DNA of 64,000 bases from Gammaproteobacteria bacterium Ga0077536 (GTDB lineage Bacteria > Pseudomonadota > Gammaproteobacteria > Ga0077536): assembly GCA_001464935.1 (NCBI GenBank), contig LNEL01000056.1, positions 1 through 64,000 on the forward strand. The letters are read 5' to 3'. Positions 43,636 through 52,545 of this stretch are shown here, piece by piece (the stretch's first letter is position 1; each line of letters opens with the position of its first letter). The notes beneath the pieces were generated by a model. The model was not told the origin of the DNA. It saw only the letters and a list, made by a program, of their open reading frames with translations, and searched no databases. Made by a program: the position numbers and the translations under genes.

Positions 43636-44535
43636 ATGACGCTGCAGGAATTGCGCTACGCGGTCGCGGTGGCGCGCGAACGGCACTTCGGGCGGGCCGC
43701 GACCGCCTGTTTCGTCAGCCAGCCGAGCCTGTCGACCGCCATCCGGCACCTCGAGGACGAACTCGGCGTGACGCTGTTCGAGCGCACCCGCGGCGAAATC
43801 GTCGTGACCGAGATCGGGCGCCAGGTGATCGCGCAGGCCGAGCGCGTGCTCGACGAAGCCTCGCGCGTGAAGGGGGTGGCCGCGGCGGGCAAGGATCAGC
43901 TGTGCGGCCCATTGAAGCTCGGCGTGATCCACACCATCGCACCCTACCTGTTGCCGGAGCTCGTGGCCGCGCTGCGCGAGACCGCGCGGGACATGCCGCT
44001 CGACATCGAGGAAAACATGACCGACAACCTCGACCGCATGCTGCGCGAGGGGTCGATAGACGTCGCCATCCTGGCGCTGCCGTTCGAGGCGCCGGGCATC
44101 GAGACGCTGCCGGTGTATGACGAGGACTTCGCGATCGCAGTCCCCGCGAAGCACCCGTGGGCGAAGCGCCGGCAGGTGCCGGCCGCTGAACTGATGGCGC
44201 AGAACCTGTTGTTGTTGAGTGTTGGCCATTGCCTGCGCGATCAGATACTCGAAGCCTGCTCGCGCTTTGCGCGGCCCGGCGACAGCGCCAAGCAGGGCAA
44301 TTCACTCGAAACCCTGCGCAGCATGGTTGCCTCGAATCTCGGCATCACGGTGCTGCCCGCCACCGCCTTCACGCCAAAGTATGCGAGCCCGCTGGTCAAG
44401 CGGGTGGCCTTTGCGGCACCGGTGCCCAGTCGCCGCATCGTGCTCGCGACGCGCCAGGACTTCTATCGCCCTCGCGCGATCGCGCTGCTCGCCGCGGCGC
44501 TGCGGTCGCTTGACTTGCCAATCAGGCCGGCATGA
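43636..44535 (+). CDS. oxyR: OxyR, LysR-family peroxide sensor
   Basis: A 299-residue LysR-type regulator: helix-turn-helix at about 18-38 (HFGRAATACFVSQPSLSTAI), then a two-lobed sensor domain. The redox-active cysteines are Cys199 (SVGHCLRDQ) and Cys208 (ILEACSR), at the same residue numbers as in E. coli OxyR, and TLRSMVASNLGITVLP is also a family block. Hydrogen peroxide forms the Cys199-Cys208 disulfide and turns the protein into an activator. It is divergent from the peroxiredoxin-glutaredoxin gene with an OxyR-type site between them. Confidence 0.97.
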   Translation: MTLQELRYAVAVARERHFGRAATACFVSQPSLSTAIRHLEDELGVTLFERTRGEIVVTEIGRQVIAQAERVLDEASRVKGVAAAGKDQLCGPLKLGVIHTIAPYLLPELVAALRETARDMPLDIEENMTDNLDRMLREGSIDVAILALPFEAPGIETLPVYDEDFAIAVPAKHPWAKRRQVPAAELMAQNLLLLSVGHCLRDQILEACSRFARPGDSAKQGNSLETLRSMVASNLGITVLPATAFTPKYASPLVKRVAFAAPVPSRRIVLATRQDFYRPRAIALLAAALRSLDLPIRPA

Positions 44536-44610
44536 TCCGTCACGCAGTCACGCGTTGCCGGCCGCCCGCATTGTCATCGGGCTGTCATCCGGTGCCTTAA
44601 ACTGAAGTCC

Positions 44611-45555
44611 ATGGCCATTAGCCGATTTGCGGGGGTGTGTGCGCTCTTGGGCATGGTGCTCCCCGCACCGGCCAGCGCGATTTCGCTGCAGTTCGACTAC
44701 AGCCTCGACAGCAGCGACTTTTTCACCGCGCCGCGTCGCGCGGTGCTCGAGGCGGCCGGGAGTTACTTCTCCACGCTGGTGACCGACACGCTGAGCGCGA
44801 TCACCTCGGACGGGGTCAATCAGTTCACCGGTCGCATCGTCGATCCGGGTACGCTGGCCGAGATCAGTCTGCCAGGCCTCAGCGTGCCCGCCGATACGCT
44901 GATCGTCTATGCGGGCGCCAATGCGGCGCTGGGCTCCACACTCGGCTTCGGCGGCTTTGGTGGATTCCAGGTCAGCGGCACGCAGGCGTTTCTGGACAAC
45001 GCGCGCTCGCGCGGTGAAACCGGCCCGACCTCGGGCGGCCTCGCCACCGAATTCGCGCCATGGGGCGGCATGCTGGTCTTCAACAGCAGCCTGAACTGGT
45101 ACGCCGATCCCGACGTCTCCACGAGCGACGCCTTCAGCGGCCACGACCTCTATTCGGTGGCCTTGCACGAACTCGGGCATGTGCTCGGTCTGGGCGTCGC
45201 GGCGTCCTGGTTCCGGCTCGTCAGCGGTGGCGTGTTCACCGGCAGCGCGGCGATGGCGGCGCACGGCGGCGCCGTCCCGTTGACGGCAGCCGGCGACCAC
45301 TGGGCGGAGGGCATCAGCAGCGGCGGTCAGGAAGCCGCGATGGACCCAACGCTGCTCGTCGGCTCACGCAAGACCTTCACTGCGCTCGATGTCGCCGCGC
45401 TCGATGACATCGGTTGGGACGTCCAGCCACCGTTGACACCAGTGACTGCGCCGGTTCAGGTCCCGCTGCCGCCGCCGGCCATCGCACTGCTGGCGGCGTT
45501 CCTCGCGGTGGCCGGCGCGCGCCGGGCAGCCGCGCTCAGACCCGCACGTTCCTGA
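44611..45555 (+). CDS. Secreted zincin-like metallopeptidase with VPLP-type C-terminal sorting signal
   Basis: A 314-residue exported protein: signal peptide about 1-23 (LLGMVLPAPASA), then a domain with HELGHVLGLG (His186, Glu187, His190), the zinc site of many metallopeptidases. The third histidine of the metzincin consensus (10 residues after the first) is alanine, so the third zinc ligand must lie elsewhere or the enzyme is atypical. The C-terminus (from about residue 284) is VPLPPPAIALLAAFLAVAG followed by ARRAA: a proline motif, hydrophobic helix and arginines as in VPLPA-CTERM/PEP-CTERM proteins processed by exosortase. No exosortase gene is in the window. The 3' end overlaps the convergent hss gene by 20 bases. 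Confidence 0.8.
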   Translation: MAISRFAGVCALLGMVLPAPASAISLQFDYSLDSSDFFTAPRRAVLEAAGSYFSTLVTDTLSAITSDGVNQFTGRIVDPGTLAEISLPGLSVPADTLIVYAGANAALGSTLGFGGFGGFQVSGTQAFLDNARSRGETGPTSGGLATEFAPWGGMLVFNSSLNWYADPDVSTSDAFSGHDLYSVALHELGHVLGLGVAASWFRLVSGGVFTGSAAMAAHGGAVPLTAAGDHWAEGISSGGQEAAMDPTLLVGSRKTFTALDVAALDDIGWDVQPPLTPVTAPVQVPLPPPAIALLAAFLAVAGARRAAALRPARS

Positions 45556-46969
45556 ACTGCCAAGGATCGCTTTCGTCGAGGTCTTCGGGGAACAGTGCGC
45601 CGCGCTGATATAGCGGCGTCCAGTCCGAGTACTGCCCGACGACGGGGCCGAGATAGGGCAGGCAGATCTCGAGATTGCGGCGGAAATCGATCTCGTCCGG
45701 TTCGACGATCCCGCGATCCGGGTTCTCCATCGCCCAGATCATGCCGGACAGTACGGCGACGGTGACCTGCAGGCTGGTGGCGCTGTTGTGTGGCACGAGC
45801 GCGCGGGCTTCATCGATCGACAACTGCGAGCCGAACCAGTACGCGTTGCATGCGTGGCCGGCGAGCAGCACGCCGAGTTCGTCGATGCCGGACACGATGT
45901 CGTCCATCAGAATCCGCTTGCGCGACTGCAGTTGCCAGTTGCGGCCGGCGAATTCGTGCACCGACAGCACCGCTGCGTCGCACGGGTGATAGGCGTAGTG
46001 CACGGTCGGCCGATACTGCACCTCTGCACCTTCGCGCACGGTCAGGTAATCGGAAATCGAGATCGATTCGCCGTGCGTGATCAGGAAGCCATGATAGTGG
46101 CCTTCGATCGGGGTCCAGCTGCGGACCCTGGTGCCGGCGCCCGGTCGCAGCAGGTAAATCGCGCTGCCGCAGCCGAAATCGTGGCGATGGCCGTCGGGCG
46201 GCAGCGCGCGCTCATGACTGCCCCAGCCCAGTTCCGCCGGCTGACAGCCTTCGCTGACGAAGCCGTCGACCGACCAGGTGTTGACGAACTCGCCGACTTC
46301 CTTCGGCGCGAGCGACACCTGGGTGTCGCGCTCGGCGATATGGATCACTTTCACGCCGAGGTGGGCCGCGAGTGCGGCCCAGGCGGCGCGGGTGGTCGGC
46401 TCGGTGACATCGACCCCGGTGTCGGCCGCGATGTTCAGCAGCGCCTGCTTGACGAAATGCGACACGAGCCCGGGGTTCGCGCCGTGCGTGATGACGGCGG
46501 TCGGACCGCCCGGGCGCCGCTCGCGCAGCGCCAGCGCGCTCTCGCGCAGCGCGTAGTTCGAGCGCAGCGACGGCGGCAGCGACGGATCGGTGTAGCCACC
46601 CGGCCAAGGCTCGATGCAGGTGTCGAGATACAGGGCGCCATGTTCGCCCGCGTATTCGATCAGCGCGACGCTCGAGACATCCACCGACAGGTTCAGCAGG
46701 AAGTCGCCGGCGCCGACGAGCGGGTCGAGCACGGCGCGAAAGTTCTCGCGCGTCAGCGGCTGCAGCAGGAAACGCACGCCGAGGGCGTCGGCCTCCGCGC
46801 GGCCGGCTTCGTCGGCGGTGACGATGGTGATGCGCGTCGGCGCGAGGCCGCCGATATGGCGCAGGATCAGCGGCAGCACGCCCTGTCCGATACTGCCGAA
46901 GCCGACGATCACGAGACGGCCGTCGAAGTGCGTGTGAATGGGGTGCGACACGGGGGTGTGTGGGGTCAT
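45536..46969 (-). CDS. hss: Homospermidine synthase
   Basis: NAD-dependent enzyme making sym-homospermidine from putrescine (or putrescine plus spermidine). The ATG at 46969 gives exactly 477 residues, the length of characterised bacterial homospermidine synthases; the frame is open upstream but without family resemblance. The Rossmann motif is VIVGFGSIGQGVLP; other family blocks are LYLDTCIEPWPGGYTD, THGANPGLVSHFVKQALL and GHACNAYWFGSQLS. It belongs to the saccharopine dehydrogenase-like superfamily. It stands alone and is convergent with the metallopeptidase gene. No other polyamine genes are close. Confidence 0.95.
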   Translation of the reverse strand: MTPHTPVSHPIHTHFDGRLVIVGFGSIGQGVLPLILRHIGGLAPTRITIVTADEAGRAEADALGVRFLLQPLTRENFRAVLDPLVGAGDFLLNLSVDVSSVALIEYAGEHGALYLDTCIEPWPGGYTDPSLPPSLRSNYALRESALALRERRPGGPTAVITHGANPGLVSHFVKQALLNIAADTGVDVTEPTTRAAWAALAAHLGVKVIHIAERDTQVSLAPKEVGEFVNTWSVDGFVSEGCQPAELGWGSHERALPPDGHRHDFGCGSAIYLLRPGAGTRVRSWTPIEGHYHGFLITHGESISISDYLTVREGAEVQYRPTVHYAYHPCDAAVLSVHEFAGRNWQLQSRKRILMDDIVSGIDELGVLLAGHACNAYWFGSQLSIDEARALVPHNSATSLQVTVAVLSGMIWAMENPDRGIVEPDEIDFRRNLEICLPYLGPVVGQYSDWTPLYQRGALFPEDLDESDPWQFRNVRV

Positions 46970-47183
46970 CTGGGGGGCTTGCTCCGGGCTGGTCGAACCG
47001 GGCGGCCGGTTCTGGGCGCACAGCGTGACGGCAATTGGCAGGTCGGACAAGGCCGGCGTGGCGGCTGTGAGCCGGCCCGCGTGCCCATCGCGTAAGATGC
47101 GGCATCGGTCGCGCGCCAGGCGCGGCATCGACGCGGTGAGCACCGCTTGCATCCAGATCAAGCATCTTCGAAGGAGAAGGCCA

Positions 47184-48191
47184 GTGGCAGACATGAATCG
47201 TGTATGGCGCCTGCGCAAGCGCCCGGTGGGCGTGATCGGTGACGACGTCCTGAGTTTCGATCAGGAGCCCGTGCCGGAACCGGCCGACGGCCAGTTCCTG
47301 ATGCGCATGAATTACCTCTCGCTCGACCCGACGAACCGCATCTGGATGAGCGACATGGACCAGTACATGCCACCGGTCGGCATCGGTGAGGCGATGCGCG
47401 GGGTCGTCTGCGGCACGGTGGTCGAATCGAAGCATCCGGACTTCGCGCAGGGCGATATCGTCAGCGGGCTCGGCAGCTGGGCCGAATACCAGATCGGCAC
47501 GCCCGGCATGCTGAACAAGATGGGCCCGCTGGGCGGTGTGGCCGTCGCCGATGCGTTCGGCCTGTTCGCCGTCGTCGGACCGACCGCCTACTTCGGCCTG
47601 ATGGACCTCGGTACGCCGAAAGCGGGCGAGACGGTCGTGGTGTCCGCTGCGGCGGGGGCGGTGGGCTCGATCGTCGGCCAGATCGCCAAGATCCAGGGGT
47701 GTCGCGCGGTCGGTCTCGCCGGCAGCGATGCGAAGTGCAAATGGATAGTCGACGAACTCGGCTTCGATGCCGCGATCAACTACAAGACCGAAGACGTGGC
47801 CGCGGCGCTGAAGAAGGCGTGCCCGAACGGCATCGACATCTATTTCGACAATGTCGGCGGCGACATCCTCGACGCGTGTTTCAAACAGATGAACCTGTTC
47901 GGTCGCATCCCGACCTGCGGACTGATCTCCCAGTACAACGCAACCGCCGAAGTGCCCGGTCCGAAGAACTACCCGATGATCCTGATGCAGCGGCTGAAGG
48001 TGCAGGGCTTCATCGTGCTCGACTACGCGGCGCGCTATCCCGAAGCCATCACCGCGCTCGGCGGCTGGATGCAGCAGGGCAAGCTCAAGTTCCGCGTTGA
48101 CATGCACGAGGGTCTCGAGCACGCGGTGTCGACCTTGCGCAAGCTCTATACCGGCGAAAACCAGGGCAAGCTGATGGTCAAAGTCAGCTGA
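47184..48191 (+). CDS. NADP-dependent MDR-superfamily oxidoreductase (CurA/leukotriene B4 dehydrogenase-like)
   Basis: The GTG at 47184 lies 7 bases after aaggag and gives 335 residues; the ATG at 47193 is too far from the binding site. N-terminal GroES-like domain (NYLSLDPTNRIWMSDMDQY), then a Rossmann domain with VVSAAAGAVGSIVGQIAK for NADP and IYFDNVGGDILDA. There are no zinc ligands, as in the CurA/prostaglandin reductase group that reduces alkenal or enone double bonds. Its physiological substrate is not given by context. A stable hairpin follows 11 bases after the stop. Confidence 0.92.
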   Translation: MADMNRVWRLRKRPVGVIGDDVLSFDQEPVPEPADGQFLMRMNYLSLDPTNRIWMSDMDQYMPPVGIGEAMRGVVCGTVVESKHPDFAQGDIVSGLGSWAEYQIGTPGMLNKMGPLGGVAVADAFGLFAVVGPTAYFGLMDLGTPKAGETVVVSAAAGAVGSIVGQIAKIQGCRAVGLAGSDAKCKWIVDELGFDAAINYKTEDVAAALKKACPNGIDIYFDNVGGDILDACFKQMNLFGRIPTCGLISQYNATAEVPGPKNYPMILMQRLKVQGFIVLDYAARYPEAITALGGWMQQGKLKFRVDMHEGLEHAVSTLRKLYTGENQGKLMVKVS

Positions 48192-48201
48192 GCCACGCAG
48201 G

Positions 48202-48237
48202 GCCAGCCGCGGGGCAACAACACCCCGCGGCCGGCCA
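48202..48237 (+). terminator. Long GC hairpin after the MDR oxidoreductase gene
   Basis: A 14-bp stem with one mismatch (GGCCAGCCGCGGGG against CCCCGCGGCCGGCC) and loop caacaaca, 11 bases past the stop codon. There is no T-run, so termination may be incomplete. Confidence 0.55.
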
Positions 48238-48634
48238 CTGTGCGGGGGCAAGCGGTCCGGCGTCGTGCCGGTCGTAGCCGATCCGCCCGTCTCTCCGTCG
48301 CCGCCTTCGAACCGTCAGCCCGCACGCGTTTTCGCTGCACTGCACACGCCTGATTCAAAGCCCATCCCCCTTCCGGGGGATTGCGACAACCCTATAGAAT
48401 GCCGCGCTGTACGCGCAGTCCCGAGCATCCGGCCATTCAGCATCCGCGCTGACGCGCTCCTCCAGACCCGGTTCACGCCGGGCACTGATGAAGCGGACCC
48501 GAACTGCCTTCGCCATATCGCGACACCCGTCGTGACGGCCCAGCCGTCCCGGCCCGGTGCGCTGCCGCCCTCGAGCGGCGAGCGCACATCCGTCGCGGCC
48601 CAGATCAAGCTTCAGGAGCAGGGGAACGAGGTCA
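48238..48634. other. Long upstream region of the RND transporter gene, no supported gene
   Basis: With the preceding hairpin this makes a 440-base gap. Frames are open on both strands but none resembles a protein. It contains the palindrome and TATAGAAT box listed separately, after which about 235 bases remain as a leader before the transporter start. I did not recognise a riboswitch in that leader. Confidence 0.5.
48364..48400 (+). promoter_or_regulatory. Palindrome plus -10-like box upstream of the RND transporter
   Basis: ATCCCCC-ttcc-GGGGGAT (48364-48381) is a perfect 7-bp palindrome, followed by TATAGA at 48393-48398. The palindrome covers the place where a -35 element should be and no -35 consensus is visible, so an activator- or repressor-controlled promoter is likely. 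The bases ATTGCGACAACCCTAT (48380-48395) recur almost unchanged at 54612-54628. Confidence 0.45.
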
Positions 48635-51049
48635 ATGAGGTTCAAGCTTGCCAAGTGGGTCATGGACCACCGCGCATCGGTGGGCATCGCCTTCATTCTC
48701 GTCACGCTGGCGTTCGCCGCAGGCATACCGAAAGTCGACATCCGCACGATCTTCAAGGATCTGCTGCCGACCGACGATCCGTACGTGCAGGTCTACTTCG
48801 ACCACCCGAATTTCGGCAACCCGCTGATGATGTCGATCATGATCAAGCGGAAGAGCGGCGACATCTACACGCCGGAGACGCTGGAGAAGGTCTGGCAGAT
48901 GACCCGCGACGTCGACCTTACGCCGAAGGTCGACCACGACACCGTGATCTCGATTTCCACCGAAAAATTGCGCTACGCGGAAGCGACGCCGGACGGCGTC
49001 GACCTGCGGCCGCTGATGGACGACAAGGCGCCGAAGTCCGCCGAGGACGTCGCCGACTTCAAGCGTCGCGTGTCGATGTCGCCGAACGCGCGCACGTTCT
49101 ACGTGTCGCCGGACGAAACGGCCACGTTGATCACGGTCGCGTTCTTCGACTCGATCGATTACGGCGAGGCCTTCGATTACGTGCACGGGCTCGTCGAAAA
49201 AGCGCGCGACGCCGACCACGAGGTTTACCTCGCGGGCCAGCCGGTGCTGACCGGCTGGGTCTACAAACTGCAGAAGCAGACCTACAGCATCTTCGGCGTG
49301 ACGGTCGGCGCGCTGATCGTGGCCCTCGTGCTTTACATGCGCAACGTCGCGGGCGTGGTGACGCCGATCGTGTGTGCGGCAGTTGCCGCGGTGTGGGGCT
49401 TCGGCTTCATCGGCTGGCTGGACCGTCCGGTCGAACCACTGCTGATGATCGTGCCCTTGCTGCTGGTGGCGCGCTCGTTCTCGCACTGCGTGCAGTACAC
49501 GGAACGCTATTACGAAATCCTGATGCACCTGAAGGACCGGCGCAAGGCGGCCGAGGTGACGATGGCGATCATGATGGCACCGTCGATCCTCGGCATCATG
49601 ACCGACGTGTTCGGCATCATCTTCATTGCCGTTGCCCCCATCACGACGATGGTCAACCACGCATTGTTCTGCGGCGCCTGGGCGCTGTGGATCATCCCGA
49701 CCGGCGTGTTCCTGATCTCAATCCTGCTGTCCTACCTGCCGGTGCCGGGCAACATCGATTCGATCGTCGGCGGGGCCGAGAAGGAATCGGGTATTCACCT
49801 GCTCGAGGAGAAGGCGCTCGCCGGCATCGCGCGCATCACCGTCGGCAAGCCGGCGATCGCCACCGCCATCGTCACGATCGTGATCGGGATTGCGTCGGTC
49901 TACGTCAACTCGCTGATCAAGATTGGCAATCCGGTCGAGGGCAGTGGCCTGCTGTGGTACGACTCGGAGTTCAATACGGCGGTGCGTGCGATCAATGCGC
50001 ATTTCCCGGGCATGAATACGCTCGAGATCGTGCTCGAGTCGAAAATCGAAAAGAACGACCGGCGCGCGGCGTGGACGCCCGAATACGTGCGGGTCGCCAA
50101 CACGATTCAGGCCGTGATGGAGTCGGACCCGGTGATGCCGCCGCGCGCGACCCTGTCGTTCGCCGACTACATGGCGGAAGTCTATCGCCTGTTCTCGGGT
50201 GGCAATCCGAAGTGGCAGATCCTGGATCCGACCGACCAGGCCGTCAGCACCGCGGGCTTCGCGGCGACCCTGGGCACGAACCCGGTCAACTTCGCGCACA
50301 TCGCGGATCTCGAGTTCCAGAATTCGACGGTGTCGGTCTGGTTCAAGGACAACAAGCAGGAAACCGTCGATGCGGCACTGGCCAGCGCCAAACGCGCGGT
50401 CGACCTCGTGGGTGAGGATCACCCGGATTTCCGTGTGCGTCTCGGGACGGGCGTGATCGCGCTGCAGCAGGCGATGAACAGCGTCGTCGAGCGCTATCAC
50501 TGGTTCATCCTGGGGCTGGTGAACGTGGCGGTGCTGGTGATTGCAACGATGGCCTACAAGTCCATCGTGGCCGGCTTCCTGCTGCTGATCCCCGTCAACC
50601 TGTCGAACTTCATGCTCGGTGCGTCGATGCACCTGCTCGGCATCGGCATGGACATCAACGCCACCATCGTGGCGGTGATGGGCGTTGGCGTCGGCATCGA
50701 CTACGGCATCTATCTGCTGTCACGGATCTGCGAGGAATACACCGCGCACAACCACGATCTGAAGAAGGCGATCTACCAGTCGCTGACGACGACCGGCAAG
50801 GCGATCATGTTCACGGCGACGATCATGCTGATCGGCATCGTGCCCTGGTACTTCCTGTCGGACCTGAAGTTCATGGCCGACATGGGCATGCTGCTGGTCG
50901 CCATCATGCTGATCAACATGGTGCTGTCGCTGGTCGTGCTGCCGCTGCTGGTGTGGTTCGTGAAGCCGAAGTTCATGGCGCGCGAAGACCTCGCGGTCGG
51001 CGAGAACGTCGATTTGTCGAAGTTCATGGCGCAGGCTGACGGGCACTGA
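48635..51049 (+). CDS. RND-superfamily (MMPL/HpnN-like) transporter
   Basis: The ATG at 48635 follows caggagcaggggaacgagg and starts 804 residues. Layout is two repeats of one helix, a large periplasmic domain and five to six helices: TM1 about 13-32 (VGIAFILVTLAFAAGIP), helices about 225-375, TM7 about 405-425, helices about 620-785. The GVGVGIDYGIYLL and SHCVQYTERYYE segments correspond to the helix-4 and helix-10 regions of the superfamily. Single-gene RND proteins of this type export hydrophobic compounds such as lipids or hopanoids, and similar genes occur near steroid or lipid catabolism genes in gammaproteobacteria. No membrane-fusion or outer-membrane partner is adjacent; the substrate is unknown. 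A strong terminator follows. Confidence 0.9.
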   Translation: MRFKLAKWVMDHRASVGIAFILVTLAFAAGIPKVDIRTIFKDLLPTDDPYVQVYFDHPNFGNPLMMSIMIKRKSGDIYTPETLEKVWQMTRDVDLTPKVDHDTVISISTEKLRYAEATPDGVDLRPLMDDKAPKSAEDVADFKRRVSMSPNARTFYVSPDETATLITVAFFDSIDYGEAFDYVHGLVEKARDADHEVYLAGQPVLTGWVYKLQKQTYSIFGVTVGALIVALVLYMRNVAGVVTPIVCAAVAAVWGFGFIGWLDRPVEPLLMIVPLLLVARSFSHCVQYTERYYEILMHLKDRRKAAEVTMAIMMAPSILGIMTDVFGIIFIAVAPITTMVNHALFCGAWALWIIPTGVFLISILLSYLPVPGNIDSIVGGAEKESGIHLLEEKALAGIARITVGKPAIATAIVTIVIGIASVYVNSLIKIGNPVEGSGLLWYDSEFNTAVRAINAHFPGMNTLEIVLESKIEKNDRRAAWTPEYVRVANTIQAVMESDPVMPPRATLSFADYMAEVYRLFSGGNPKWQILDPTDQAVSTAGFAATLGTNPVNFAHIADLEFQNSTVSVWFKDNKQETVDAALASAKRAVDLVGEDHPDFRVRLGTGVIALQQAMNSVVERYHWFILGLVNVAVLVIATMAYKSIVAGFLLLIPVNLSNFMLGASMHLLGIGMDINATIVAVMGVGVGIDYGIYLLSRICEEYTAHNHDLKKAIYQSLTTTGKAIMFTATIMLIGIVPWYFLSDLKFMADMGMLLVAIMLINMVLSLVVLPLLVWFVKPKFMAREDLAVGENVDLSKFMAQADGH

Positions 51050-51057
51050 TCGTGCCG

Positions 51058-51090
51058 CTGCCGCGAAGTCGAACGTCGCGGCAGATTTTT
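51058..51090 (+). terminator. Rho-independent terminator after the RND transporter
   Basis: Perfect 9-bp stem CTGCCGCGA/TCGCGGCAG with a 9-base loop followed by ATTTTT, 8 bases past the stop codon. Confidence 0.88.
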
Positions 51091-51096
51091 GCGGAC

Positions 51097-51195
51097 GAAG
51101 ATCCCGGGTTGCGCGCTGCGCGCTCCACCCGGGCTACTTCGAGCCTTCGTGCTGCCGTGTAGCCCGGGTGCAACGCAGTGAAACCCGGGATCTTC
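51097..51195. repeat. Large imperfect inverted repeat (interspersed palindromic element type)
   Basis: The outer arms GAAGATCCCGGGTT (51097-51110) and AACCCGGGATCTTC (51182-51195) are perfectly complementary over 14 bp. The inner arms ACCCGGGCTAC (51127-51137) and GTAGCCCGGGT (51159-51169) are complementary over 11 bp, with an imperfect middle (gcgcgctgcgcgctcc against gcaacgcagtgaa) between them and a 21-base centre. The design resembles REP/BIME-like palindromes found between genes in gammaproteobacteria. It is the only copy I see in this window and sits between the convergent RND and dioxygenase genes. Confidence 0.85.
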
Positions 51196-51246
51196 AGCCC
51201 CCGATGCACCCCCGCCGGACTTGCCTAATCGTTCGGCTGCAGTGGC

Positions 51247-52113
51247 TCAGACGCGGGGCACATCCAGCGTCGTGACCCGCCGCAGTTCGCGCCGGTACTC
51301 GCCATCGGCGAACGGCGTCGCGCGATGCATCGTCGCGAGGTTGTCCCAGATCACGAGATCGCCCGCGCGCCACTGATGGCGGTAGACGAAGGCGGGTTGG
51401 GTCGCGTGTTCCATCAGTTCGCGCAGCAGCAGCCGGCCCTCGGGCAGCGGCCAGTCGACGATGCGCGACGCGTGGGACGCGAGGTACAGCGAGCGTCGGC
51501 CCGTGACGGCGTTCACCCGCACCAGCGGTTGAATGACGCCGCGCAGGCGTTCGGCTTCTTCCGCCGAGAACTCGAAACCGAGCGTCTGCCGCGAGTACGC
51601 AATCGAATGATGCGCCTGCAGCGGCAGCAGCCTCGATTGCATGTCCGGCGCCAGCGCGTCCCACGCCGCGCGCATGTCGGCGAATTCGGTGTCGCCGCCG
51701 ACCGGCGGCACGATGCGCGCCGACAGCATCGAGTACCGGCCGGGCGGTTCGACGAACGATGCATCGGTGTGCCACAGGCGGTTGGCCAGGCCGTAATGAC
51801 GCCGGCGGTCGTCGGCCATCAACAGGTCGCCGCGTTCGTCGACATTCGAGATGTCGACGAGCGCTTCGTTGCCGAAGCGGTTCGCGCCCAGCGCTGCCGC
51901 GCCCGTCTTCGCGTGCAGGCAGCCGTCGAAACGCTCGGCGAAGGCGAGCTGGGTGTGGTCGTCGAGGGTCTGCGCGCGAAACACCAGCACGCCGTAGCGG
52001 TGCATGCCCGCGCGGATTTCATCGAGCGTGTCCGGTGCGACGACGGTGGCGAGATCGACGGCACCGACCTCGGCGGCGAACAGCGGGTGGAGTGGGCGGA
52101 AGCTGAGCGTCAT
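51247..52113 (-). CDS. TauD/TfdA-family Fe(II)/2-oxoglutarate dioxygenase
   Basis: The ATG at 52113 gives 288 residues (MTLSFRPLHPLFAAEV). The iron ligands are His115 and Asp117 (LWHTDASF) and His263 (NLATMHRATPF); the arginine-rich block just after (RRELRR) binds 2-oxoglutarate. The closest group by eye is the TfdA/alpha-ketoglutarate-dependent 2,4-D dioxygenase-like branch (RYSMLSARIVPP, GDTEFADMRAAW), whose natural substrates are mostly unknown. The reaction hydroxylates or cleaves a substrate with release of succinate and CO2. It lies 69 bases downstream of the MarR-type gene on the same strand and may share its transcript. Confidence 0.92.
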   Translation of the reverse strand: MTLSFRPLHPLFAAEVGAVDLATVVAPDTLDEIRAGMHRYGVLVFRAQTLDDHTQLAFAERFDGCLHAKTGAAALGANRFGNEALVDISNVDERGDLLMADDRRRHYGLANRLWHTDASFVEPPGRYSMLSARIVPPVGGDTEFADMRAAWDALAPDMQSRLLPLQAHHSIAYSRQTLGFEFSAEEAERLRGVIQPLVRVNAVTGRRSLYLASHASRIVDWPLPEGRLLLRELMEHATQPAFVYRHQWRAGDLVIWDNLATMHRATPFADGEYRRELRRVTTLDVPRV

Positions 52114-52182
52114 CAGAGCCTCGGGCGCGGGGCGTGGCCCCGAGCATAGGCGATCGCGCGATGCACACGCCATGCAGGGGGC

Positions 52183-52545
52183 TCACAGGGCCCGACGGAA
52201 CTCCGCGAGCGCGTAGTCGATCAGCGCATCGAGCCGCTCTTTCAGTTTCGGCGACATCGCGATCAGCCGCGAACGACGGTCCTCCGGGTTGTCGACCTCG
52301 AGCAGGTAGCCTTCGGCCAGCGCGCGGTTCAGATACTTCATCGCGGTCTGTGGACTCAGCGACTGCATGAACGCATACGCCTCGGTGCGCGGCACCGCGC
52401 GGCCATCGCGCAACCACATCTCGGTGAACAGTGCCGAATAGTGCAGATCGAAGAAATCACCGTCGTTGAAGGTGTCGGCCCAGTGCCGGTCGAGTTTGCG
52501 CAGGGCGCCGACAAAGGCGATCTGGGCCTCACGATGCCCGCTCAT
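52183..52545 (-). CDS. MarR-like winged-helix regulator
   Basis: I use the ATG at 52545 (120 residues, MSGHREAQIAFVGALRKLD); the frame is open back to 52662, but that extension is low-complexity. The recognition region is SLSPQTAMKYLNRALAEGYL and the wing is VDNPEDRRSRLIAMSPK, close to the MarR consensus DxxDRRxxxxxLT. It is divergent from the desaturase-SDR genes and upstream of the dioxygenase gene, so the local genes are likely targets. The AT-rich gap holds a possible operator. Confidence 0.82.
   Translation of the reverse strand: MSGHREAQIAFVGALRKLDRHWADTFNDGDFFDLHYSALFTEMWLRDGRAVPRTEAYAFMQSLSPQTAMKYLNRALAEGYLLEVDNPEDRRSRLIAMSPKLKERLDALIDYALAEFRRAL

Noticed and set aside
46212..48251. 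Minus-strand open frame of about 680 codons across hss and the MDR oxidoreductase gene
   Set aside because: It overlaps two well-supported genes in other frames and has no recognisable domain; a GC-rich shadow frame.
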